From: Veillonella tobetsuensis
GTDB lineage: Bacteria; Bacillota; Negativicutes; Veillonellales; Veillonellaceae
Direction: 5' to 3'
Assembly (NCBI RefSeq): GCF_001078375.1
Contig: NZ_BBXI01000002.1
Location: 161,670-225,669, forward strand
DNA length: 64,000 nt
Shown in pieces: positions 35,710 through 42,837 of this stretch; position 1 is the stretch's first letter, and every line of letters begins with the position of its first letter. The translations under genes and the position numbers were made by a program. The notes under the pieces are model-generated. The model had not been told where the DNA came from. It saw nothing but the letters and a program-made list of their open reading frames with translations, and made no database searches.

Positions 35710-36111
35710 ATGTCTGTTAATAATAAAAATTTTTTTAAAGCTATATATATGTTTATTGTTCTTTTTATATTGGATGCAGCTCTTGTATATTCGCTACTTC
35801 AGTCAGGAGATGGGCCGTATCGTAAGATAGATGCTATAGCCTGTTTTGGGGCTATTAATGCGATATTTATATATGTAAATATTGAGGAGATAAAAGTCAT
35901 TTATAGATATATAAAGGAAGACCGCTTTGTGGAAGGTATAAAAAAGGCTGTACGTTTATTGAAATATAGTAAAACTAGTTATTTTGCCCGTATATCAAGT
36001 ATAATTATAGGCATTTGTTTTATTGGTTGGGGCATACAAGTTGAAAGTGGTATATTGATAAAACTAATCGCATTTACTATTGGTGGTATTAATCTTTGGA
36101 GAGCAATATAG
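35710..36111 (+). CDS. membrane protein, unknown
   Basis: The 133-residue protein has an N-terminal hydrophobic helix, a second helix after DAIACFGAINAIFIYV and a hydrophobic C-terminus. A basic central stretch (YRYIKEDRFVEGIKKAVRLL) lies between. A weak AGAGAG site precedes the ATG at 35710. It is the third small membrane gene in the AT-rich island and may be another orphan immunity gene. No homologue is recognised. Confidence 0.55.
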   Translation: MSVNNKNFFKAIYMFIVLFILDAALVYSLLQSGDGPYRKIDAIACFGAINAIFIYVNIEEIKVIYRYIKEDRFVEGIKKAVRLLKYSKTSYFARISSIIIGICFIGWGIQVESGILIKLIAFTIGGINLWRAI

Positions 36112-36253
36112 TTATTATTTTAGAGAATCTTAATCTATTAATTACGTATATAGAAACGTAAGTATAATGAGGTTGAACCTCTTATGATATAATTAAGTAT
36201 TATATGAATTATTTAATATATCTAATTATAGAATGTATAGAAAGAGGTTCCTT

Positions 36254-36751
36254 ATGGCATCCGGCAGATCTGAAAAAGAGTTACAAGGGGTAACGATGTT
36301 AGGTCACAAGACCGATTACCCTACTGATTATGCACCACAGGTGTTAGAGGCGTTTGATAACAAACACCCAGACAATGATTATTTTGTAAAATTTAACTGC
36401 CCTGAGTTCACAAGCTTGTGCCCTATGACAGGTCAACCAGACTTTGCGACAATCTACATTTCTTACGTACCAGATAAGAAAATGGTGGAGTCCAAATCTT
36501 TGAAATTATATCTATTTAGTTTCCGCAATCACGGGGACTTTCACGAGGACTGCATTAATATCATCATGAAGGATTTGATTAAGTTGATGAATCCTAAGTA
36601 CATCGAAGTGTGGGGCAAGTTTACACCGCGTGGTGGTTTATCTATTGATCCATATGCAAACTACGGCAAGCCTGGTACAGACTGGGAAAAGACAGCGAAA
36701 GAGCGCCTTCATTTCCACGATATGCAGCCTGAACGCGTAGCGTACCGTTAA
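36254..36751 (+). CDS. queF: NADPH-dependent 7-cyano-7-deazaguanine reductase QueF
   Basis: The 165-residue type I QueF has the catalytic Cys in [15 protein letters not shown], the substrate-binding [21 protein letters not shown] and a C-terminal [13 protein letters not shown]. It reduces preQ0 to preQ1 for queuosine in tRNA. The frame is open from 36233, but AAAGAGG before the ATG at 36254 decides the start. No other queuosine gene is near. I saw no convincing preQ1 riboswitch upstream. Confidence 0.95.
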   Translation: MASGRSEKELQGVTMLGHKTDYPTDYAPQVLEAFDNKHPDNDYFVKFNCPEFTSLCPMTGQPDFATIYISYVPDKKMVESKSLKLYLFSFRNHGDFHEDCINIIMKDLIKLMNPKYIEVWGKFTPRGGLSIDPYANYGKPGTDWEKTAKERLHFHDMQPERVAYR

Positions 36752-36752
36752 G

Positions 36753-37556
36753 ATGAATTACGAATTTATAGCGGTCATCTCGGCATTCATATTTTGCTTT
36801 GTATTTGGCCTGTTGTTGTCATTACATCCAGCAGCGCTCGTCGTTGGTAGTCATAGTTCACTACATACATACAGCCGATGGACACGGTGGAGCGCTTACA
36901 TAGCGTTGATACTATTAGTATTGCGTATCGACATGGCTGTTACAGACTGTATGGTGCCATCTAGTTGGCTATTTAGTGAATGGTTTCAACTTGTCACTAT
37001 TGGTATATTTGCTCTTGTCCTATTACAAACATTAGGATTGGTAGATATTACACATGGGGAACGTTATATTCAGTTCTATTTTTTGCAAATGGAGCAAGGG
37101 CATAGTTCAAACTCTTGGATAGAACGATATTTACGCAAGTATCATGGTCAAGTGGCAGGGGCTTTGGTAAATTATGGTTATGTTCTATGGATGACATGGC
37201 GTTCTATGTGGCCTGCCATCTTGGTGCTATTGTGGTATAAATTATGGGCCGTTGAGGTAAATGGCTTGCTTTCACCAATTATATCTAGAAAAGAGCATAT
37301 GCCAGATGTGGTTTCTTATTTGATATTAAATCCACATATTGTAACGTATACCTTGGCTGGTTTCTTATGGGGGTATATTGTATTATCTGAACGAAAGAAC
37401 ATCATCTTATATGGCAATAGTAGGGCTTTCCAGTTTGTGCTCTCTAGGCTTGTAGTTATCGTGGGAAGTCTTTTATGGATAGGAATCGCCGTTGCTATTA
37501 TGACGGTGCCTATTACGTGGGATTCGGTGATTAACACGCTTAGTAAGATACGATAA
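36753..37556 (+). CDS. multi-pass membrane protein, unknown
   Basis: The 267-residue protein has about six or seven membrane segments, several Trp-rich (SRWTRWSAY, MTWRSMWPAI). The ATG lies one base after the queF stop and has no clear ribosome binding site, so it is probably translated by coupling to queF. I do not recognise the family. Its only contextual link is shared transcription with queF, which makes a role in precursor uptake conceivable but unsupported. Confidence 0.7.
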   Translation: MNYEFIAVISAFIFCFVFGLLLSLHPAALVVGSHSSLHTYSRWTRWSAYIALILLVLRIDMAVTDCMVPSSWLFSEWFQLVTIGIFALVLLQTLGLVDITHGERYIQFYFLQMEQGHSSNSWIERYLRKYHGQVAGALVNYGYVLWMTWRSMWPAILVLLWYKLWAVEVNGLLSPIISRKEHMPDVVSYLILNPHIVTYTLAGFLWGYIVLSERKNIILYGNSRAFQFVLSRLVVIVGSLLWIGIAVAIMTVPITWDSVINTLSKIR

Positions 37557-37604
37557 ACTCAGTTATTTCCTATAAACTGCGGACTTTAAAGACCCTCAAA
37601 ATTC

Positions 37605-37645
37605 TTGACAGATATATTCCTAGGTGTTACAGTAGGAATATATCT
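37605..37645 (+). promoter_or_regulatory. promoter overlapped by a perfect 13-bp inverted repeat
   Basis: TTGACA (37605-37610) and TACAGT (37629-37634) enclose and overlap an inverted repeat (37610-37622 with 37633-37645, arms ATATTCCTA / TAGGAATAT). The placement between -35 and -10 suggests a repressor operator. Repressors of cysteine genes in Firmicutes (Rrf2-type, CymR) bind ATTCC-containing sites, but that link is a guess. Confidence 0.6.
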
Positions 37646-37705
37646 ATAGAGTGTACAAATGATTATACCCGGTGTATAGTTTGGTGATAGATGAAACCGT
37701 GACTT

Positions 37706-37740
37706 ACGCCCTTGGGAGTATCCAAGGGCGTTTTCTTTTT
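37706..37740 (+). terminator. terminator inside the cysE leader
   Basis: A perfect 10-bp stem (37706-37715 with 37722-37731) is followed by TTTCTTTTT. It lies about 60 bases after the expected start of transcription and 48 bases before cysE. It either attenuates cysE or ends a small RNA of about 90 nt. Confidence 0.8.
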
Positions 37741-37787
37741 AATGCCTAAGAGAGATAGGCTAGGTAAGTAGATATGGAGTAGTTATA

Positions 37788-38396
37788 ATGCAAGGTTTGC
37801 GTGAATTATGGGGGAAAATTCAATATAATATTCAACGTGTAATGGATTCTGACCCAGCCGCATCAAATGTATGGATGGTTTTATGGACCTATCCTCATAT
37901 TACAGCTTTGTTTTGGCATTTCTTTGCACATCGTCTCTATAAAGCGGGATGGCCTACATTGGCACGCCGTATAGCACTTCATTCTCGTCATGTAACAGGC
38001 ATTGAAATTCATCCAGGAGCTACCATTGGTCGAGGCTTATTTATTGACCATGGTATGGGTGTTGTTATAGGTGAAACGGCTATTGTAGGGGATAATGTAA
38101 CATTATTTCATCAAGTAACTTTAGGTGGTATGTCCTCTAAAAAGGTGAAACGCCATCCAACTATAGAAGATGAAGTGCTTATCGGTACAGGTACGAAAAT
38201 TTTAGGGGATATTACGATTGGGGCACGCACCAAAATTGGATGTAATCTTGTTATTAAACACGATATTCCTAAAGATATGGTCATCTTTGAAACGGATCCT
38301 GAAAATATGTATGTGCGCAAACCTCGGAGAAGTGCGAACAATGGGGCGTCTACTGACAGTCCTTATCCAGAAAACTACATAGAGTACTATATATAA
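37788..38396 (+). CDS. cysE: serine O-acetyltransferase CysE
   Basis: The 202-residue enzyme has a short N-terminal helical part and a left-handed beta-helix of hexapeptide repeats. It shows HPGATIGRGLFIDHGMGVVIGETA and DNVTLFHQVTLGG, the conserved catalytic and acetyl-CoA regions. It makes O-acetylserine for cysteine synthesis. The short N-terminus is the Gram-positive-like type. TGGAG before the ATG is modest. It stands alone, behind the promoter-operator and terminator described at 37.6-37.7 kb. Confidence 0.94.
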   Translation: MQGLRELWGKIQYNIQRVMDSDPAASNVWMVLWTYPHITALFWHFFAHRLYKAGWPTLARRIALHSRHVTGIEIHPGATIGRGLFIDHGMGVVIGETAIVGDNVTLFHQVTLGGMSSKKVKRHPTIEDEVLIGTGTKILGDITIGARTKIGCNLVIKHDIPKDMVIFETDPENMYVRKPRRSANNGASTDSPYPENYIEYYI

Positions 38397-38410
38397 ATAG
38401 ACTGGCTTAG

Positions 38411-38453
38411 ACCTCTTGCTGTTAGATGCATATCTGATGGTAAGAGGTTTTTT
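38411..38453 (+). terminator. terminator after cysE
   Basis: ACCTCTT (38411-38417) pairs with AAGAGGT (38442-38448), with further pairing inside, followed by a T-run. Confidence 0.75.
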
Positions 38454-38491
38454 GTTTCATAAAAGTATTATTGAAATAATCGATAAAGTTA

Positions 38492-38546
38492 TTGACAAGG
38501 AAAATCATTATTGGTATTATAATCTTGTAATCAATATTGATTACAA
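38492..38546 (+). promoter_or_regulatory. dps promoter with perfect 22-bp palindromic operator
   Basis: TTGACA (38492-38497), a 17-base gap and TATTAT (38515-38520, with an upstream TGG) form a strong promoter. A perfect palindrome TTGTAATCAAT/ATTGATTACAA at 38525-38546 covers the expected start point. It resembles Fur/PerR-family boxes in size and AT-rich symmetry. That is where a peroxide- or iron-responsive repressor of a Dps gene would bind. Confidence 0.7.
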
Positions 38547-38643
38547 ATTACAAAAATAAATAACAAACATAAAAGCCGACTAGATTTATCCTGATGTTAG
38601 GATAAATAGTAATTGAGAATTAAATGAAAAAGGAGTAATTATT

Positions 38644-39078
38644 ATGAAAAACGTACAACAAGTAAATCAATATTTAGCAGATCTTTCCGTATGGAATGTA
38701 AAATTACACAATCTTCATTTCAACGTAACTGGTCCACAATTCAAATCTATCCATGAATACTTGGAATCCATTTATGATGAAGCGTTTGAATACTTTGATG
38801 CCGTAGCTGAACATGTAAAGATGCAAGGTGAATTCCCATTGGTAAACTCTGCTGAATATGCTAAATTAGCAAAAATTGGTGAGCTAGGTCAAGAAGATGT
38901 TCCTCAACATAAAGTTATTGAAATTTTACTTCACGACTTCAAATATATGAAGGATCAAGCTGCTGCTATTCGTAAGGCCGCTGGTGAAGAAGATAACTTC
39001 TTGCTTTCCAACATGATGGAAGACCACATTGCATATTATGTAAAACAAATTTGGTTCATCGAATCTATGTTGAAATAA
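38644..39078 (+). CDS. dps: Dps-family ferritin-like DNA-protection protein
   Basis: The 144-residue four-helix protein has WNVKLHNLHFNVTGPQF and ESIYDEAFEYFDAVAEHVKMQGEFP, the two halves of the Dps ferroxidase site shared between subunits. Family members form 12-mers that store iron, consume hydrogen peroxide and may coat DNA. The gene has a long leader (about 115 nt from the palindrome-covered start), an AAAGGAG site and its own promoter. Confidence 0.94.
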   Translation: MKNVQQVNQYLADLSVWNVKLHNLHFNVTGPQFKSIHEYLESIYDEAFEYFDAVAEHVKMQGEFPLVNSAEYAKLAKIGELGQEDVPQHKVIEILLHDFKYMKDQAAAIRKAAGEEDNFLLSNMMEDHIAYYVKQIWFIESMLK

Positions 39079-39083
39079 TTCAA

Positions 39084-39113
39084 TTGACAATGCCTTATTG
39101 GGTATGATATGAT
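39084..39113 (+). promoter_or_regulatory. promoter of tRNA-Ser
   Basis: TTGACA (39084-39089), an 18-base gap and TATGAT (39108-39113), 15 bases before the tRNA. Confidence 0.65.
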
Positions 39114-39128
39114 TACCCAGTAAAGCAT

Positions 39129-39219
39129 GGAGGATTACTCAAGAGGCTGAAGAGGACGGTTTGCTAAATCGTTAGGGCGGGTTACCGTCGCTAGGGTTCG
39201 AATCCCTAATCCTCCGCCA
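39129..39219 (+). tRNA. tRNA-Ser (anticodon GCU)
   Basis: The 91-nt gene begins GGAGGATTAC and ends AATCCTCC-G-CCA, giving a full acceptor stem with an encoded CCA. The anticodon loop TTGCTAA carries GCT. A long variable arm typical of serine tRNA lies between the anticodon stem and the T arm GGTTCGAATCC. Confidence 0.97.
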
Positions 39220-39224
39220 TGCTG

Positions 39225-39259
39225 AGCCCTCACATCGTCTGATGTGAGGGCTTTTTTTA
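39225..39259 (+). terminator. terminator of tRNA-Ser
   Basis: A perfect 12-bp stem (39225-39236 with 39241-39252) is followed by seven T. Confidence 0.92.
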
Positions 39260-39342
39260 TAGTAAGAAAAGGGATAGAGTTGACGTATTCATATCTGATT
39301 GATTATAATAGATTGTATAAAATTTAATTTAAGGAGACTCTT

Positions 39343-40080
39343 ATGAATACAATATATACACATCGCTTAACAATGATTCGCCGTGCTTTAAGTGTTGGTG
39401 CATTATGTTTAGTCGCAACTTTAGGTACAGTTCATGCTAATAGTGTGGAAATCCCTAGTGCACGACCTGTAGTAGATGGTATTAGCTTTGATACAGATGA
39501 TGTTAAAGTTTCTTCATCTTCACATCGTGTAAGTCAAGATGTGATAACCCCAAATGATTGGACGTATACAGCGCTGCAAACACTTATAAAACATGGGGCC
39601 ATTACAGATACACATGGCTTTGTTTTTGATGGCAGTACTAGTTATACAAAAGATGAGTTGATGCCTCTTATTGATGAAGTGGTAGAAAAGCGGGAGCAAA
39701 TGAACGAAAATGACCGTCAATTTGCATTGCGCATCTATCAGGAGAATATGCGTGAGGTAATGGATTACCGCATTGCACGGGATAAGAAAATTACAGAAGA
39801 ACGACGCCAAAAATTAGAGGAAAAAAGAGCTAGAAAATCTGACAAGACAAAAGTATCAGCGGCCCAACAAGAGGCTCTTGATAAAGCTAATGATGAGGTA
39901 GCAAAACCTGAAGAGCGCGCGTTAACAGATGAGCAAATCAAAGAAAAAATGAAGAAATTTAAGATTGATGACTCCCGCGTTAAAGTAAAGAATGATGTGC
40001 GTATTCGCTATACTGGATCAAAGGATAATAAGTCTAAATCAGATGCTCGTATGCAAACGGAGATAACATTTAAGTTATAA
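39343..40080 (+). CDS. exported protein with SLH-like segment and charged helical region
   Basis: The 245-residue protein has a signal peptide (cleavage near VHANS, residue 33). A segment VITPNDWTYTALQTLIKHGAI followed by YTKDELMPLIDEVV resembles one S-layer homology repeat. A Lys/Glu/Arg-rich helix (about 135-210) comes next, and the protein ends in alternating residues finishing TEITFKL. The end looks like the first strand of an outer-membrane barrel, as in SLH-porins of Negativicutes, but the barrel is missing. It may be a shortened relative of those porins. Confidence 0.6.
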   Translation: MNTIYTHRLTMIRRALSVGALCLVATLGTVHANSVEIPSARPVVDGISFDTDDVKVSSSSHRVSQDVITPNDWTYTALQTLIKHGAITDTHGFVFDGSTSYTKDELMPLIDEVVEKREQMNENDRQFALRIYQENMREVMDYRIARDKKITEERRQKLEEKRARKSDKTKVSAAQQEALDKANDEVAKPEERALTDEQIKEKMKKFKIDDSRVKVKNDVRIRYTGSKDNKSKSDARMQTEITFKL

Positions 40081-40273
40081 GTCTATAACTCTATAACTCT
40101 AGAGTTTGTTTAAGCCATTGCTACTGGTAGATGTTACCAGTAGCAATGGCATTTTTGTATCTACTTATAAAAGCCCTGATATAGTATATTCTTAGGAATA
40201 AAATATGATACAATAAAAGATAGAATTTAATTTGCTGGTATAGCAGTTTATATATGTATTTTAGGAGGCTTTC

Positions 40274-40885
40274 ATGGCAACAGAAAAAGAAACTCATATT
40301 TTAAATGCCCCATTACAATCTGATTATAACGAGGTTGTTCGCGATATCGGTGAGGAGTTATTGGCTCGCCTTAATATTGAACCAGATGGCACGATTATCG
40401 ACATGTTCCAAACAGGTTCTCTCGATCCTTGGCAATTATTTGTGTTCTTCTCTGCGTTGGAACATGCATTAATGGAGTTTAGAACGGATAAACGCAAGAA
40501 AACAGTTATCGTTCACGCACAACCTGAGGCTCTCATTGGTACAGGTGCAGTTGTGACACCCGTATCTACCATGTTAGAGCATATTTTGATGGCTCGTGTC
40601 AGCGATATGAGTGAAGGCCGTTTGGAAACAGGATTGCTTACTGTTTCTGGTGAAAGCATCGATTACGAAGGGGTTAACCTCAAAGGTCGCCACGTGGTTA
40701 TCGTGTGTGATGTTCATGACAATGAATCTCCATACTTAGCAGAATGTATTAAATTATGTAAAGAAATGAAGGCTACACATGTTGTGGCAGTTCCTCTTAT
40801 GTTGTGGAATCCTGATTTAATCGATAACCTAACAGAGGAAACTCTTAAGGCGGAATTATCCCATGAAAATCGTCCTCTCTCCTAG
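40274..40885 (+). CDS. hypothetical protein, possible phosphoribosyltransferase-like fold
   Basis: The 203-residue soluble protein has VVIVCDVHDNESPYLAECIKLC followed by ATHVVAVPLM near the C-terminus. That arrangement recalls the PRPP-binding loop region of type I phosphoribosyltransferases, though a canonical D-D-x-x-x-T-G is absent. The gene overlaps yaaA by 23 bases, so the two are co-translated. I do not recognise the family. AGGAGG precedes the ATG. Confidence 0.65.
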   Translation: MATEKETHILNAPLQSDYNEVVRDIGEELLARLNIEPDGTIIDMFQTGSLDPWQLFVFFSALEHALMEFRTDKRKKTVIVHAQPEALIGTGAVVTPVSTMLEHILMARVSDMSEGRLETGLLTVSGESIDYEGVNLKGRHVVIVCDVHDNESPYLAECIKLCKEMKATHVVAVPLMLWNPDLIDNLTEETLKAELSHENRPLS

Positions 40886-41594
40886 TAAGACAAAAACGAT
40901 TTCCCCTGTTGTAACGGTCAAGGTTCCATTAGAGGCTGAATTTCAACCAAAAATTACGAAAAAGATTCTAACACATGTGCAGTCTCTTGATGTGGTAGCT
41001 CTTGGCAAGGCTCTCAAGCTCAAGGCTGATAAGGCGCAGGACCTCTATGACTTCTATCTAGACTTTGAGGCGCAGCCAGTAGGTCGTGCTTGTGAAAGCT
41101 ACGATGGCATTGCCTTTAAATATTTAGACTGGGCAGGGCTATCTAATGAGGCTAGGGCGTTTGGTGAACATCATCTCGCTATCATGTCTGCGTTATATGG
41201 CGTTGTAGAGCCTACGATGGGCATCAGAGACTATCGATTAGATATGGTCGATAAGGTAGGGATTAATTTATATGAAACTTGGCGTGAAGCGGTAGATGCA
41301 TACTTTCACAAGGAAGATTGGATCCTAAACCTAGCATCTAAAGAATACGCCAAAATGGTAAACCATCCTAAGGTGGTAACCGTTGAATTTTGGGAATTAC
41401 GAGGCGATACATTTAAACAGATGAGTACGTCCTCCAAAATGAGTCGTGGTATGATGGCACACGCATGTTTGACGAACCACGTGAAGCATGTGCGAGATTT
41501 ACCACGCGAAATTAATGGATTTATCTGCGTTACTGATATTGAATCCATTACGATACCAAGCGAATCGATGACGGTTCGTTACGAAAGGAAGTGA
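40863..41594 (+). CDS. yaaA: YaaA family peroxide-stress protein
   Basis: The 243-residue protein starts MKIVLSPSKTK and contains YDGIAFKYLDW, LYGVVEPTMGIRDYRLDM and EFWELRGDTFKQMSTSSKMSRGMM, the conserved pattern of YaaA (DUF328). In E. coli YaaA lowers free iron during peroxide stress and binds DNA. Its start lies inside the upstream gene. It is followed 4 bases later by hydE, an oxygen-sensitive radical-SAM enzyme. Confidence 0.93.
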   Translation: MKIVLSPSKTKTISPVVTVKVPLEAEFQPKITKKILTHVQSLDVVALGKALKLKADKAQDLYDFYLDFEAQPVGRACESYDGIAFKYLDWAGLSNEARAFGEHHLAIMSALYGVVEPTMGIRDYRLDMVDKVGINLYETWREAVDAYFHKEDWILNLASKEYAKMVNHPKVVTVEFWELRGDTFKQMSTSSKMSRGMMAHACLTNHVKHVRDLPREINGFICVTDIESITIPSESMTVRYERK

Positions 41595-41598
41595 TTGT

Positions 41599-42717
41599 TT
41601 GCAAGTGCAAGACATTCTCGGAAAAGACCTTGTCGGCGATGAATGGCTGACTGAGGAAGAATTGCGATTTCTCATATCTGTAACTGATGAAGACGAGTTG
41701 CAGTTAATATATAAAAAGGCTTACGAAGTGAAGGCGAAATATGTAAAGCCTGTAGCGTATTATCGGGGTCTCATCGAGTTTTCGAACCGATGCATTAAGA
41801 ATTGTAATTACTGCGGTATCCGTCGTGAAAATGACAAGACGGAACGCTTTGATATGAATCGTGAAGATATCATCAAGATGGCACAGTGGGCGTATGACCA
41901 TGAATATGGTTCTATTACGCTACAATCTGGTGAACGCAGTGATGATATATTTGTCGATTATGTGGTAGATCTCATTCGCGATATTAAGGCCATCGGCGAT
42001 GGTTCTCTAGGCATTACGATGTGCGTAGGGGAACAAAGCGAAGAGGCGTACCGCCGCATGCGTGAAGCCGGTGCGAGCCGTTACTTATTGCGCATTGAAA
42101 CAACAAATAAAGAGCTATACTACAAGATTCATCCTCAAGATGAATTGCATTCCTTTGAAACGCGCGTAGAATGTTTACGTCGTTTGCGCCGCGTAGGCTT
42201 CCAAGTAGGTACGGGCGTTATGATCGGCCTGCCTGGTCAAACGGAGGAAGATTTAGTGAACGATATTTTGTTCTATCGCGACATGGATATCGACATGATC
42301 GGTATGGGTCCTTATGTAGTGCATCACGACACGCCATTAGGCCAAGAGGCTCTAGCTATGGGCATCGATGACAAAGAAGGTAAGCTCCGCCGCGTTCAAC
42401 TAGGCCTTAAGATGATTGCGTTGACTCGTTTATTCTTGAAAGACGTAAACATTGCGGCTACCACAGCGTTGCAAGCGCTCGATAAACTAGGCCGTGAAAA
42501 AGGTTTAGCCGCTGGAGCGAATATCTTGATGCCTATCATTACGATTCCAGAACACCGTGCAAAATATTTGCTATACGATAATAAACCTTGCGTAGATGAC
42601 AATGCAGAACAATGTAAAGACTGCTTAACACGTCGCGTTATGTCCATCGGTGACACTGTAGGTTGGAAACAAAATGGGGATTCTAAACATTACGGTAAAC
42701 GGACAGGATCCTTTTAG
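41599..42717 (+). CDS. hydE: [FeFe]-hydrogenase H-cluster maturase HydE
   Basis: The 372-residue radical-SAM enzyme has the iron-sulfur motif CIKNCNYCGIR at about residues 58-68. SITLQSGERSDD and the barrel motif GTGVMIGLPGQTEEDL follow, with MGPYVVHHDTPLG later on, characteristic of HydE among the BioB/HydE/PylB group. It helps build the dithiomethylamine ligand of the H-cluster. It starts at a TTG with AAAGGAAG upstream. HydF and HydG are not in the window. PylB-type methylornithine synthase is less likely in this organism. Confidence 0.85.
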   Translation: MQVQDILGKDLVGDEWLTEEELRFLISVTDEDELQLIYKKAYEVKAKYVKPVAYYRGLIEFSNRCIKNCNYCGIRRENDKTERFDMNREDIIKMAQWAYDHEYGSITLQSGERSDDIFVDYVVDLIRDIKAIGDGSLGITMCVGEQSEEAYRRMREAGASRYLLRIETTNKELYYKIHPQDELHSFETRVECLRRLRRVGFQVGTGVMIGLPGQTEEDLVNDILFYRDMDIDMIGMGPYVVHHDTPLGQEALAMGIDDKEGKLRRVQLGLKMIALTRLFLKDVNIAATTALQALDKLGREKGLAAGANILMPIITIPEHRAKYLLYDNKPCVDDNAEQCKDCLTRRVMSIGDTVGWKQNGDSKHYGKRTGSF

Positions 42718-42726
42718 TTGTATAAT

Positions 42727-42774
42727 AGTCCTCTTTTTTCGATAAAAGTTTTTTTCGGAAAAAGAGGATTTTTA
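42727..42774 (+). terminator. terminator after hydE
   Basis: TCCTCTTTTT (from 42729) pairs with AAAAAGAGGA (to 42768), followed by TTTTTA, 12 bases after the hydE stop. Confidence 0.8.
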
Positions 42775-42837
42775 TATTCTAGCGTCGAAACAATATAGCA
42801 AGAACACCAAATAGTTTCTTATAAGGAGGCGATTCCG

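Noticed and set aside
36120..36253. preQ1 riboswitch before queF
   Set aside because: There is a GAGGTT/AACCTC hairpin, but the A-rich tail and conserved loop of preQ1 aptamers are missing.
37648..37705. SAM-I riboswitch before cysE because of GATGAAACC
   Set aside because: Only this short string agrees; the surrounding four-way junction helices and the GCAACC segment are absent.
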